Shown in pieces: positions 49,948-59,878 of a DNA stretch of 64,000 bases. The position numbers and the translations under genes were made by a program. This DNA comes from Dokdonella koreensis DS-123. GTDB taxonomy: Bacteria > Pseudomonadota > Gammaproteobacteria > Xanthomonadales > Rhodanobacteraceae. Each line of letters opens with the position of its first letter. The stretch's first letter is position 1. The notes beneath the pieces were generated by a model. It had not been told where the DNA came from. It did no database searches and saw nothing but the letters and a program-made list of their open reading frames with translations. The DNA lies in assembly GCF_001632775.1 (NCBI RefSeq), contig NZ_CP015249.1:2088686-2152685 (forward strand). The letters run 5' to 3'.

Positions 49948-50393
49948 CTGCCACCGCTTCGCTGCCGCTGGCGGGCCTGCTGTGGATCGGCGGGCTGGGG
50001 ATGGCCTCGGCACACGCCGGGGACTGCCTCGACCGCGCGCAGAACCAGGTCCAGATCGATGCCTGCGCGGCCTCGGACTTCGCCGCCGCCGATCGCGAGC
50101 TCAATGCGGTCTATGCCCGCGTCCAACGCGACTACGCGCACGATGCGGCCTTCCTCGGCAAGCTGCGCCTCGCGCAGCGCGCCTGGATCGCGTTCCGCGA
50201 TGCCGAGCTGGCCGCCCGCTACCCCGACGCCGATCCGGCCACGGCCTATGGCTCGGCCTACCCGGGCTGTGCGGCGGGCGTGAAGGCCGAGCTGACGCGC
50301 GCGCGCACCACCCAGCTCGAGCGCTGGCTCGACGGGGCCGCCGAGGGCGAGGTCTGCGCGGGTTCCGTGCGGCCCGCCGGCGCCCCGGACTGA
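49944..50393 (+). CDS. LprI/DUF1311-like periplasmic protein inserted in the suf operon
   Basis: 149 residues with a signal peptide ([20 protein letters not shown] then ASAHAGDC). The mature part matches DUF1311/Lpr[61 protein letters not shown], with the cysteines and Trp typical of the family, members of which inhibit lysozyme. Its ATG overlaps the sufB stop (ATGA) and sufC starts 53 bases downstream, so it is in the operon. A role in Fe-S assembly is not implied by family. Confidence 0.85.
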
Positions 50394-50446
50394 CCGGCGA
50401 TTTCTTTTTCATCGAGGACCCGGCACGACCGGGTCGACGGAAGACC

Positions 50447-51207
<761 letters not shown>

Positions 51208-51208
<1 letters not shown>

Positions 51209-52506
51209 TGGACGCGCCGCTGATCGACGGCCTGACGGCCGATCCGCCGCCCGCGTCGGCGGCGGCCTGGCTGGGCGAGGCGCGCGAGGCGGCGCTGGCC
51301 GCCCTGCGCCGCGACGGATTGCCCGATGCGCGCGAGGAGGCCTGGAAGTACACCAACCTGCGTGCGCTGGGCCAGCGCCGCCTGCTGCGCGGCGACGCCG
51401 GCGCGGCGACGCGTCCCATCGATCCGCACCTGCTCGGCGACGCGGTGCCGGCCGGGCCGCGCATGGTCTTCGTCAACGGACGGTTCCGCAGCGAGCTGTC
51501 GCACCTGCCCGACATCGACGGGCTGCACCTGGTGCCGCTCGACGCCGCGCTGGCCGATGCCGCCGAGATGGTCCGCGCCGGCCTGGGGCGCCACTACGAG
51601 GCGCGCGCCGAGGCCTTTGCGCGGCTCAATACCGCGACCGCCGGCGACGGTGTCGTGCTGCGGGTGGCGGACGGCGCACGCATCGCGGCGCCGGTGGAAC
51701 TGGTCTGGATCGGCGCACCGGCCGAGGCGGACCTGGCCTGGAACGCGCGCATGCTGGTCGAGCTGGGCGCGGGCTCGGCATTGACGCTGATCGAGCGGCA
51801 GGCGGCGGCCGCGCCGCATGCCCACCTGGGCAACCTGGTCGGCCAGTTCACGCTCGGCGCCGGTGCGCGGCTCGACCTGCTGCAGCTGCAGGATGCCGCT
51901 GCCGGTTCGAGCCTGATCCGCCGCAGCGAGGCCCGGCTCGCTGCCGACGCGGTGCTGACGCTGCACACGCTGGAAGCCGGTGCGCAGCTGCTGCGCCACG
52001 ACCTGGTGGTGGAACTGGCCGGCGATCGCTCGCGCCTGGTCTCGCGCGGCGTCTTCGCGCTGCGCGGTCGCCAGCATGCCGACACCCACCTGGACGTCCG
52101 CCACGTCGCACGCGACACGGCCTGCGACCTGGTCTGGCGCGGCGTGGCCGATGCGCGCGCGCGCGGCGTCTTCCACGGCGCGATCACGATCGCCCCGGGC
52201 GCCGATGGCAGCGACGCCATGCTCAGCAACAAGAACCTGCTGCTGTCGGCCCAGGCCGAGATCGACACCCAGCCGGTCCTGGAGATCCACGCCGACGAGG
52301 TCAAGGCGGCACACGGCGCCACGGTCGGCCAGCTCGACGAGCAGGCCTTGTTCTACCTGCGCTCGCGCGGCCTGCCGGCCGAGGCCGCGCGGTCGCTGCT
52401 GACGCAGGCGTTCTGCGCGGCGGTCTTCGCCGATGTCGGCTCGGCGCCGCTGCGCGAGCAGGTGATGGCGCGGCTGGCCGCGGCCCTGCCGGCGGAGGCC
52501 GCATGA
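51208..52506 (+). CDS. sufD: Fe-S assembly protein SufD
   Basis: Paralogue of SufB that completes SufBC2D and is needed for iron entry. 432 residues from ATG 51208 (a GTG just before is possible). Typical SufD N-terminus REEAWKYTNLRALGQRRLLR; core ends LSNKNLLLSAQAEIDTQPVL, EIHADEVKAAHGATVGQLDE and QALFYLRSRGLPAEAARSLL, with the conserved His. Overlaps sufS by four bases. Confidence 0.95.
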
Positions 52507-53738
52507 GCCGTACGCTCACACCAGCCGATTCGCAGCGCATCCGCGCGGACTTCCCGCTGCTCGACCGCACGGTCCACGGCAAGCCGCTGGTCTACTTCGA
52601 CAACGCCAACACGGCCCAGAAGCCGCGGGCGGTCATCGAGACGGTGGATCGCTTCTACCGGCACAGCAACGCGAACGTCGCACGCGCGGTCCACGCGCTC
52701 GGCGAGGAAGCGACCTCGCTCTACGAGGGTGCGCGCGACACGCTGGCGCGGTTCATCAACGCCGACGCGCGCGACGAGGTGATCCTGACCAGCGGCACGA
52801 CGCAGGCGATCAACCTGGTCGCCTACAGCTACGCCCTGCCGCGGCTGGGGCCCGGCGACGTGATCCTGACGACGCGGATGGAGCACCACGCCAACATCGT
52901 CCCCTGGCAGCTGGTGTGCGCGCGCAGCGGCGCCACCGTCAAGGCGGCGCCGATCCACGCCAACGGCGAGCTCGATGCCGAGGCCTTCATCCAGATGCTG
53001 ACGCCGGAGGTCAAGCTGGCCGCCGTCACGCATGTCTCGAACGTGCTCGGCACCATCAATCCGGTCGCACGGCTCGCGCGCGAGGCGCGGCGGCGCGGCA
53101 TCCCGTTGCTGGTCGACGGCTCGCAGGCGGCGCCGCATCTTCCGATCGACGTGCGCGCGATCGGTTGCGACTTCTACGCGTTCACCGGCCACAAGCTGTT
53201 CGGCCCGACCGGTACCGGCGCGCTGTGGGCGCGTCGTGCGCTGCTGGAGGCGATGCCGCCGTTCTTCGGCGGCGGGGAGATGATCCGCGAAGTCCGCTTC
53301 GAGGGGACCACGTTCGCCGACCCGCCGCACCGCTTCGAAGCCGGAACGCCCAACATCGCCGGCTTCGTCGGCCTGGGTGCGGCGATCGACTATGTCCAGG
53401 GCATCGGCCTGGAGCGGATCGGCGCGATCGAGCGCGAGCTGCTGGAGCACGCGACCTCGGCGCTGCAGGCGGTGCCGGGCCTGCGCATCTTCGGCACGGC
53501 ACCGGACAAGGCGGCCGTGATCGCGTTCCTGATCGACGGCGTGCATGCGCACGACCTCGGCACCTTGCTCGACCACGAAGGCATCGCCGTGCGTTCCGGC
53601 CACCACTGCGCGCATCCGCTGATGCAGTTCTACGGCGTGCCGGCGACGTTGCGCGCGTCGCTGTCGTTCTACAACACGCACGAGGAGATCGATCGCTTCG
53701 TCGAGGCGATCAGCCGCGTCCGCAGGCTGCTGGCATGA
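52503..53738 (+). CDS. sufS: Cysteine desulfurase SufS
   Basis: PLP enzyme that takes sulfur from L-cysteine for SufE/SufU transfer. 411 residues. Family marks: YFDNANTAQKP (other members have NAAT-type sequence), VILTSGTTQAINLVAYSY, MEHHANIVPWQLVC, PLP lysine K231 in FTGHKLFGPTG, and the sulfur-carrying C369 in RSGHHCAHPLM. No sufE is visible in the window. Overlaps sufD and the GNAT gene by four bases each. Confidence 0.96.
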   Translation: MSRTLTPADSQRIRADFPLLDRTVHGKPLVYFDNANTAQKPRAVIETVDRFYRHSNANVARAVHALGEEATSLYEGARDTLARFINADARDEVILTSGTTQAINLVAYSYALPRLGPGDVILTTRMEHHANIVPWQLVCARSGATVKAAPIHANGELDAEAFIQMLTPEVKLAAVTHVSNVLGTINPVARLAREARRRGIPLLVDGSQAAPHLPIDVRAIGCDFYAFTGHKLFGPTGTGALWARRALLEAMPPFFGGGEMIREVRFEGTTFADPPHRFEAGTPNIAGFVGLGAAIDYVQGIGLERIGAIERELLEHATSALQAVPGLRIFGTAPDKAAVIAFLIDGVHAHDLGTLLDHEGIAVRSGHHCAHPLMQFYGVPATLRASLSFYNTHEEIDRFVEAISRVRRLLA

Positions 53739-54292
53739 GCACGGCATCGCAGGCGCTGGGTTTCCGTTGGGCCGGGGCCGGCGACATCGCCGCGATCGTC
53801 GCCCTGGTCGAGTCGGCCTATCGGGGCGATGCCAGCCGGGCCGGATGGACCACCGAGGCCGACCTGCTCGACGGGCAGCGCATCGATCCCGAAGGCGTTG
53901 CCGCGCTGATCGACGGCGCCGCGTCGGGCGTGCTGCTGGTCGAGCGTGCGGACGGCCTGCTGGCGTGCTGCGAGCTGCGGCGGCAGCCGCCGGCGGCCTA
54001 CTTCGGCATGTTCTCGGTTCGCCCGGATGCGCAGGGCGAAGGCATCGGCCGGCAGGTGATCGCGCAGGCCGAGCGCATCGCGCGCGACGACTGGGGCTGC
54101 GACCGGATACGCATGACCGTGATCGACCTGCGCGCCGAGCTGATCGCCTGGTACGAACGCCGCGGCTACCACCGCACCGGAATCCACCAGCCGTTTCCCT
54201 ACGGCGATGCGCGGTTCGGCATCCCGCGGCGGGCCGACCTGCGCTTCGAGGTACTCGAGAAGGCGCTGCCGTCCGGCACGGCTGCCCGGTGA
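53735..54292 (+). CDS. GNAT family N-acetyltransferase
   Basis: 185-residue acetyltransferase-fold protein. The acetyl-CoA-binding motif is FSVRPDAQGEGIGRQVIAQA (around 90-110), and LIAWYERRGYHRTG is the usual C-terminal strand-helix. Starts in the sufS stop (ATGA), and its own stop overlaps the following GTG, so it is translated with the suf operon. Substrate unknown. Confidence 0.88.
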   Translation: MSTASQALGFRWAGAGDIAAIVALVESAYRGDASRAGWTTEADLLDGQRIDPEGVAALIDGAASGVLLVERADGLLACCELRRQPPAAYFGMFSVRPDAQGEGIGRQVIAQAERIARDDWGCDRIRMTVIDLRAELIAWYERRGYHRTGIHQPFPYGDARFGIPRRADLRFEVLEKALPSGTAAR

Positions 54293-54756
54293 TTCCGCCG
54301 GAACGGGCGCACCGGCGCCCGATGCGGTTTCGCGCCGTCGCCTGGCTGCTGGCGATCGCGACGCTCGGCGGCCACGCGCTGCCGCTGGATGCCGCAGCGA
54401 AGAGCGATATGCGCACCGGTGCGAGCGAGGAGACGGTGCTGCGCGGCGGTCGCCGGGCAGCGGTTGTCGCGGCCGTCCGGCGCAGGCCCTCCCGGCCGAC
54501 GGGTGCTTCGTCCGCGCCGCTGCGCCAACGGCTGCACTCGGCCGGGCTGGCGGCGACCGTGCCGCGCCAGCAGGTGCTGGCCCTGCTGAGCGAACGCGAG
54601 CACGCCCCGATGTGCGGCCGCACGATCTATCGGGGCCTGGACTATGCGGTCAGCCAGGTGACCGTGCATCGCGTGCTGGCGCAGCTGGAATCGGCAGGCC
54701 TCGTGGAGCGCGTACGGTGCGGCGGCGACCGGCCGCTGTTCCGGCTGCGCAGCTGA
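54289..54756 (+). CDS. Fur-like winged-helix protein without the C-terminal metal/dimer domain
   Basis: 155 residues if GTG 54289 is used (GTGA overlap with the GNAT stop); ATG at 54322 or 54409 are alternatives. The last ~75 residues match the Fur DNA-binding domain: LRQRLHSAGLAATVPRQQVL, then SQVTVHRVLAQLESAGLVER, ending GDRPLFRLRS. The C-terminal Fur domain with its zinc/iron ligands is missing. The N-terminus contains a hydrophobic stretch (VAWLLAIATLGGHALPL) that looks like a leader, though codon use (third-position G/C) is coding-like throughout. It immediately precedes the iron island, suggesting a regulator role. Confidence 0.65.
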   Translation: MIPPERAHRRPMRFRAVAWLLAIATLGGHALPLDAAAKSDMRTGASEETVLRGGRRAAVVAAVRRRPSRPTGASSAPLRQRLHSAGLAATVPRQQVLALLSEREHAPMCGRTIYRGLDYAVSQVTVHRVLAQLESAGLVERVRCGGDRPLFRLRS

Positions 54757-54850
54757 GGCGCAGCGACTGACGCGGCTGCGCGTCGGGCACGATCGCGCGG
54801 CAGTCCCGGCTTGCGGCACGAACGCCCGAACGGTTCTTTACGCAATCCGG

Positions 54851-54870
54851 AATTGAGATTTATTCTCATT
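54851..54870 (+). promoter_or_regulatory. Fur-box-like palindrome upstream of PepSY gene
   Basis: AATTGAGATTTATTCTCATT: inner arms TGAGA (54854-54858) and TCTCA (54864-54868) are exact complements around TTTAT and extend with one mismatch to AAT/ATT. This is close to the xanthomonad/enterobacterial Fur pattern AATGAGAAT..ATTCTCATT. It lies 65-84 bases before the PepSY start and is A/T-rich in an otherwise G/C-rich region. Confidence 0.65.
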
Positions 54871-54933
54871 CGTGATGGAATTGCCGGCCTGCGGCGGGCA
54901 TCGATGCGCCGCCGCATCGTTCGATGGTGGGCA

Positions 54934-55575
54934 ATGACTGAGCTGCGGGCCGAGAAGCGGCCGGATCCCAAGCGCCGTGCGTTCTGGCTGAAGCATCTGC
55001 ATCAATGGCATTGGATCAGTTCGGCGCTGTGTCTGGTGGCGATGCTGTTGTTCAGCGTCACCGGCGTCACGCTCAACCATGCCTCCAAGATCGAGGCGCG
55101 GCCGCAGGTGACACAGCGCCACGGCCAGTTGCCGGCGCCCCTGCTGGCACAGCTGGCCGAGGCGGGCGACACGGACAAGGCGCCGTTGCCGGCGGACGTG
55201 CGTGAATGGCTGAGCACCGAGCTGTCGCTGCGCGTCGGCGACCGCGTGGCGGAGTGGTCCGACGGGGAGGTCTACCTGTCGCTGCCGCGCCCGGGCGGCG
55301 ATGCCTGGCTCAACATCGATCGCGCCGGCGGGGCGGTGGAGTACGAGAAGACCGATCGGGGCTGGGTTTCCTGGTTCAACGATCTGCACAAGGGACGCAA
55401 TACCGGGCCGGCCTGGAGCTGGTTCATCGATGTGTTCGCGGTCGCCTGCGTGATTTTCTGCCTGACCGGGCTGTTCCTGCTGCAGCTGCACGCGCGGCAG
55501 CGGCCCGGCACCTGGCCGGTGGTCGGACTCGGCCTGGTGGTGATGCTGGTGATCATGATCGTTTTCATCCATTGA
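54934..55575 (+). CDS. PepSY-associated transmembrane protein (iron-reductase type)
   Basis: 213 residues from ATG 54934 (ATG at 54904 is possible). PepSY_TM family: a first helix flanked by histidines (KHLHQWHWISSALCLVAML, then VTGVTLNHASKIE), a periplasmic PepSY-like domain, then two more helices (WFIDVFAVACVIFCLTGLFL and VVGLGLVVMLVIMIVFIH). Histidines in LHQWHW, LNHA, DLHKG and LHAR are placed as heme ligands would be. Members take part in ferric-siderophore reduction. First gene of the operon with DUF2271 13 bases downstream. Confidence 0.86.
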   Translation: MTELRAEKRPDPKRRAFWLKHLHQWHWISSALCLVAMLLFSVTGVTLNHASKIEARPQVTQRHGQLPAPLLAQLAEAGDTDKAPLPADVREWLSTELSLRVGDRVAEWSDGEVYLSLPRPGGDAWLNIDRAGGAVEYEKTDRGWVSWFNDLHKGRNTGPAWSWFIDVFAVACVIFCLTGLFLLQLHARQRPGTWPVVGLGLVVMLVIMIVFIH

Positions 55576-55588
55576 GCGAGGTAGTTCC

Positions 55589-56104
55589 ATGCGTACATGG
55601 CTTGCGTTGATCCTGGGCGGCCTGGCATCGGCATCGTCGATGGCGGCGGACATGGACATCACCGTCCAGATCCCGAGCCTGGACGTCTCCGAGTACCACC
55701 GTCCGTACGTGGCGATCTGGATCGAGCGCCCCGACAACAGCGTCGCCGCCAATCTCGCGGTCTGGTACCAGCAGAAGGACACCAGCGAAGGCGCCGGCAC
55801 CAAGTGGCTGGCCGACCTGCGCCAGTGGTGGCGCCGCAGCGGCCGCGAGCAGAGCTTCCCGATCGACGGGGTCACCGGCGCGACGCGCCCGGTCGGCCAG
55901 CACACGCTGCACTTCACCGGCGGCAAGGCGCCGCTCGGCGAGCTGGCTGCCGGCCCGTACCGGCTGGTCGTCGAGGCCGCGCGCGAGGTCGGTGGCCGCG
56001 AGCTGCTGAACATCCCGTTCGACTGGCCGCCCAGCGCCAGCCAGCACCTGTCCGCGCAGGGCAAACACGAACTCGGCGCGTTGGCGCTCGACCTCAATCC
56101 TTGA
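55589..56104 (+). CDS. DUF2271 periplasmic protein with ApbE flavinylation motif
   Basis: 171 residues with a signal peptide ([20 protein letters not shown]). DUF2271 marks: [40 protein letters not shown] and [17 protein letters not shown]. It contains D93-G-V-T-G-A-T99 (55865-55885), fitting the D-x2-[ST]-G-A-[ST] consensus at which ApbE attaches FMN to Thr. The attached flavin would make it a periplasmic electron carrier. apbE is two genes downstream. The attachment is predicted, not shown. Confidence 0.88.
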   Translation: MRTWLALILGGLASASSMAADMDITVQIPSLDVSEYHRPYVAIWIERPDNSVAANLAVWYQQKDTSEGAGTKWLADLRQWWRRSGREQSFPIDGVTGATRPVGQHTLHFTGGKAPLGELAAGPYRLVVEAAREVGGRELLNIPFDWPPSASQHLSAQGKHELGALALDLNP

Positions 56105-56162
56105 AGACCCGCCGACGGCCCGGCCTCGGCCGGTCCCGCACGCGCATCACCGGAGAACCTCG

Positions 56163-56972
56163 ATGAAATCTGTACTGAAATGGGCGGCCCTGGGCCTCGC
56201 CGTCGTCCTGCCGCTGTCGGCCCAGGCCCACAAGGCCTGGATCCTGCCGTCGCAGACCGTGTTGTCCAAGGCCGGCTGGATCACCGTCGACGCCGCCGTT
56301 TCCAACGACCTGTTCTATTTCAACCACGTGCCGCTGCGCGTCGAGGGCCTCGTCGTCACCGGCCCCGACGGTGCCGCCGTCGAGGCGCAGAACAGCCACA
56401 CCGGCAAGTACCGCACGACGTTCGACCTCGACCTGGTCAAGGACGGCACCTATCGCATCGCCACCGTCAACAGCGGCCTGTTCGCCGGCTGGGTCGACGA
56501 GAAGGGCGAGCGCAAGCGCTGGCGCGGCACCGCCGAGACCTTCGCCAAGGAGGTCCCGGCCGATGCCAAGGAACTCAAGGTCACCCAGTCCTCGGGCCGC
56601 ATCGAGACCTTCGTCACGCTGGGCAAGCCCAACGATGTCGCGCTGAAGGCGACCGGCAAGGGCCTCGAGCTGGTGCCGGTCACGCACCCCAACGACCTGT
56701 TCGCCGGCGAAGCGGCCACCTTCGCGCTGCACATCGACGGCAAGCCGGCGGCGGGCCTGGAGGTCGAGATCGTCCCGGGCGGCAGCCGCTACCGCGACCG
56801 CCAGGACGAGATCAAGGTGACCACCGATGCGCAGGGGCGCTTCTCGGTGACCTGGCCGCAGCCGGGCATGTACTGGCTGGAGGCCTCGCTGTCGGACACC
56901 AACACCTCCGTCCCGCAGGCCAAGGAACGCCGCGCCTCGTACGTGGCCACGCTGGAAGTCCTGCCGCAGTAA
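56163..56972 (+). CDS. DUF4198 family periplasmic protein
   Basis: 269 residues with a signal peptide ([20 protein letters not shown] then QAHKAW). DUF4198 hallmarks: [20 protein letters not shown], the [10 protein letters not shown] strand, [20 protein letters not shown] (repeated Ig-like fold) and [12 protein letters not shown]. The HK after the cleavage site is the usual start of DUF4198 proteins associated with TonB-linked metal uptake. It follows DUF2271 by 58 bases. Confidence 0.86.
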   Translation: MKSVLKWAALGLAVVLPLSAQAHKAWILPSQTVLSKAGWITVDAAVSNDLFYFNHVPLRVEGLVVTGPDGAAVEAQNSHTGKYRTTFDLDLVKDGTYRIATVNSGLFAGWVDEKGERKRWRGTAETFAKEVPADAKELKVTQSSGRIETFVTLGKPNDVALKATGKGLELVPVTHPNDLFAGEAATFALHIDGKPAAGLEVEIVPGGSRYRDRQDEIKVTTDAQGRFSVTWPQPGMYWLEASLSDTNTSVPQAKERRASYVATLEVLPQ

Positions 56973-57043
56973 GCCTCGAAGTCACGAGCGTCCGGCCGGT
57001 CCGCCCGTTTTCGCGAGCCGGCCCGGCCCGGTCCTGCGCCGCC

Positions 57044-58075
57044 ATGAAATTCCCGATCCTATCGATCCTGCTTCTGCTCGCGGGCTGCGCGGCTGCGCCG
57101 CGCGTGGAGCGCCTGCAGGGCCGGACGATGGGGACCACCTGGTCGGTCACGCTGGTGCGGCCCGACACGGTGGATCCGCAGGCACTGGCGGCGGGCATCC
57201 AGCGTCAGCTCGATGCGGTCGTCGCGCAGATGAGTACCTGGGAAGCCGACTCGGACCTCAGCCGCTTCAACCGCGCCCCCGCCGGCACCTGGCAACCGTT
57301 GCCGGCCGAGTTCTATGCCGTGCTCGAGCATGCGCTCGCGCTCGCGCGCGATACCGACGGTGCCTACGACCCCACCGTCGGGCCGCTGGTGGAGCTGTGG
57401 GGCTTCGGTCCGGTGCGCCGCGATCGCGAACCACCGCCGGCCGAGGCGATCGCCGCCGCGCGCGCGCGCGTGGGCTGGCAGCAGGTCCGGCTGGACCCCG
57501 AGCGGCGCAGTGCCTGGCAGCCGGGCGGCGTGTACGTGGATCTTTCGTCGATCGCCAAGGGCTTCGGTGTCGACCAGGTCGCGCGCCATCTCGATGCCGC
57601 CGGCGTATCGGATTATCTCGTCGAGGTCGGCGGCGAACTGCGCGGCCGCGGCCGGCGGCCCGACGGCCAGCCCTGGCAGGTGGCGATCGAACGGCCCGGA
57701 GCGGCAGCCGGAGCGGTCGGCCGACTCGACGAGGTGGAACGCGTGCTTTCGCTGGACGATCGCGCAGTAGCGACCTCGGGCGACTACCGCCATGCGTTCG
57801 AGGATGACGGCGCGATCTATTCGCACCACATCGACCCGCGCAGCGGTCGCCCGGTGCCGCATCGCATCGCGTCGGTCACCGTGGCGGCGCGGCAGGCCGT
57901 CGACGCCGACCCGCTCGGCACCACGATGATGGTGCTGGGGCCGGAAGAGGGCATGGCCTACGCGGTCGCGCACGACGTGGCGGTGCTGTTCATCCTGCGC
58001 ACCGACGCAGGCTTCGAGGAGCGCATGTCGCCGGCATTCGCGACCTTGCTCGGAACTGGAACGAAGACACCGTGA
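57044..58075 (+). CDS. apbE: FAD:protein FMN transferase (ApbE), lipoprotein
   Basis: Attaches FMN covalently to Thr/Ser of target proteins in the periplasm using FAD and Mg2+. 343 residues from ATG 57044 with a lipobox (ILSILLLLAGCAA). Hallmarks: GRTMGTTWSVTL, STWEADSDLSRFNR, GAYDPTVGPLVELWGFG, the FAD/Mg block VDLSSIAKGFGVDQVARHLD, GGELRGRG, and YSHHIDPRSGRPV with ADPLGTTMMVLG. Length is normal. DUF2271 (D93-T99) is the obvious substrate. The reductase gene overlaps its stop (GTGA). Confidence 0.94.
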   Translation: MKFPILSILLLLAGCAAAPRVERLQGRTMGTTWSVTLVRPDTVDPQALAAGIQRQLDAVVAQMSTWEADSDLSRFNRAPAGTWQPLPAEFYAVLEHALALARDTDGAYDPTVGPLVELWGFGPVRRDREPPPAEAIAAARARVGWQQVRLDPERRSAWQPGGVYVDLSSIAKGFGVDQVARHLDAAGVSDYLVEVGGELRGRGRRPDGQPWQVAIERPGAAAGAVGRLDEVERVLSLDDRAVATSGDYRHAFEDDGAIYSHHIDPRSGRPVPHRIASVTVAARQAVDADPLGTTMMVLGPEEGMAYAVAHDVAVLFILRTDAGFEERMSPAFATLLGTGTKTP

Positions 58076-59724
58076 TTGATGCGATGAAGCTGCGCCGCCC
58101 GTCCGCAACCGCGCTGGCGACGACCGCCATCCTGGCGGCGCTGGCGCTGCTCGCCGGATGGCTGTTCTCGCTGCAGGGCGACGCGACCTTCTGGCGCGAT
58201 CCGCCGCCGCGGCGCTTGCTGGCGGCGCTGGCGGTCGTCGTCGCCTGGCTGATGCTGTGCGCCGCCGTCGCCTGGCGCACGCGGCGCCGGCGGGAAGCCG
58301 CGGCCGAGGCGGCCGTGGTGCCCGCGTCGGCGCCGGTCGCCGGCCCCCCGATCCTGGTCGCGTATGCGAGCCAGACCGGTTTCGCCGAGCAACTGGCCGG
58401 CCAGACCTTGCAGTCGCTGGTCGCGGCCGGTGCCGCGGCGCGGCTGCTGCCGCTGGCGCAGCTCGATGCGGCCACGCTGGCCGCTGCCGGCCGCGTGCTG
58501 TTCGTCGCCAGCACGACCGGCGAGGGCGATCCGCCCGACGGTGCGATCGCCTTCGTGAGCGAGGTGATGGACCGCGAGCTCCCGCTCGAAGGCGTGCGCT
58601 ACGGCCTGCTCGCGCTCGGCGACAGCGAGTACGTCAACTACTGCGGCTTCGGCCGCCAGCTCGACGCCTGGCTCAGGCGGTGCGGCGCTGCGCCGCTGTT
58701 CGATGGGGTCGAGGTCGACAACGGCGACGAGGGCGCCCTGCGTCATTGGCAGCATCACCTGGGCCTGCTCACCGGGCGCGGCGACCTGCCGGACTGGAGC
58801 GCGCCGGAGTACGGCCGCTGGCGCCTGGCCGAACGCCGCTTGCTCAATCCCGGCAGTGCCGGCGATCCGTGCTTCCACCTCGCGCTGGCGCCGGTCGACG
58901 GCGCCGCCGCATGGCAGGCCGGTGACATCGCCGAGATCGGCCCGCGCAATGCCCCCGGTGATGTCGCGCGGCTGCTGGCCGCTCTGGGCCTGGACGGGCA
59001 GGCCCCGGTCCGGTCGGATACCGGCACCACGCTCGGCGACGTCCTGGCGGCCAGCCGGTTGCCGGAAGCCGCCGAGGTGACCGACCTCGATCCGCAGGCA
59101 CTCGCCGATCGCTTGCAGCCGCTGCCGCATCGCGAGTACTCGATCGCGTCGCTGCCGGCCGATGGCCAGGTGCACCTGCTGATCCGGCAGATGCGGCGCC
59201 CGGATGGCTCGTTCGGTATCGGTACCGGCTGGCTGACCGCACATGCCCCGATCGGTGCGCCGATCGCGCTGCGCACGCGCAGCAACACCAACTTTCACGC
59301 GCCAGCCGATGCACGGCCGCTGATCCTGGTCGGCAACGGGACCGGCCTGGCCGGCCTGCGGGCCCTGCTCAAGGAACGCATCGCCGCCGGCCATCGCCGC
59401 AACTGGCTGGTGTTCGGCGAGCGCAACGCGGCGCACGACTGGTATTACCAGGACGAGATCCGTGCCTGGCAGGCCGATGGCTGGATCGAGCGCCTGGACC
59501 TGGCGTTCTCGCGCGACCAGGCCGAGCGCGTCTACGTGCAGCAGCGCCTGCGCGAGGCCGCCGGGGAACTGCGCCGCTGGGTGGAGCAGGGCGCTGCCGT
59601 CTACGTCTGCGGCAGCCTGGACGGCATGGCGCCGGGTGTCGATGCGGCCCTGCTCGAGGTGCTCGGCAGCGCGCTGTTCGATCGCATCGGCATCGAAGGC
59701 CGCTACCGCCGCGACGTCTACTGA
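58072..59724 (+). CDS. Membrane-anchored NADPH flavoprotein reductase (sulfite reductase alpha/CysJ-like)
   Basis: 550 residues from GTG 58072; ATG 58081 is an alternative. Two N-terminal membrane helices (about 12-35 and 47-68), then RTRRRRE, which places the catalytic part in the cytoplasm. Flavodoxin domain at about 95-230 (ILVAYASQTGFAEQLA, then ASTTGEGDPPDG and LGDSEYVNYCGFGRQLD), then the FAD domain (REYSIASLPADGQVHLLIRQ, FGIGTGWLTAHAPIG) and NADPH-binding LVGNGTGLAGLRALLKE and VYVCGSLDGMAPG. It could feed electrons to heme in the PepSY protein. Last gene of the operon before the receptor promoter. Confidence 0.9.
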   Translation: MIDAMKLRRPSATALATTAILAALALLAGWLFSLQGDATFWRDPPPRRLLAALAVVVAWLMLCAAVAWRTRRRREAAAEAAVVPASAPVAGPPILVAYASQTGFAEQLAGQTLQSLVAAGAAARLLPLAQLDAATLAAAGRVLFVASTTGEGDPPDGAIAFVSEVMDRELPLEGVRYGLLALGDSEYVNYCGFGRQLDAWLRRCGAAPLFDGVEVDNGDEGALRHWQHHLGLLTGRGDLPDWSAPEYGRWRLAERRLLNPGSAGDPCFHLALAPVDGAAAWQAGDIAEIGPRNAPGDVARLLAALGLDGQAPVRSDTGTTLGDVLAASRLPEAAEVTDLDPQALADRLQPLPHREYSIASLPADGQVHLLIRQMRRPDGSFGIGTGWLTAHAPIGAPIALRTRSNTNFHAPADARPLILVGNGTGLAGLRALLKERIAAGHRRNWLVFGERNAAHDWYYQDEIRAWQADGWIERLDLAFSRDQAERVYVQQRLREAAGELRRWVEQGAAVYVCGSLDGMAPGVDAALLEVLGSALFDRIGIEGRYRRDVY

Positions 59725-59786
59725 GGCGCCGTGCCGCCGGACGGCGGCACACTCTGTGTCACGCGTGAGTCGGACTCGAAGAATTG

Positions 59787-59815
59787 TTGCGAATCATTCG
59801 CATTGCAAGTAGCAT
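59787..59815 (+). promoter_or_regulatory. Fur-box palindrome and promoter of the siderophore receptor gene
   Basis: TGCGAAT-C-ATTCGCA (59788-59802) is a perfect 15-base palindrome close to the Fur consensus. It overlaps a candidate -35 TTGCGA (59787-59792), which sits 17 bases from -10 TAGCAT (59810-59815). The receptor ATG is at 59879. Iron-dependent repression is the expected behaviour. Confidence 0.72.
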
Positions 59816-59878
59816 TTGTTTAACGCCCGCTGTCGGGCCGTTTTTCCCTTTCCGTCCACTTAGAGAAGAGAACCCGCG

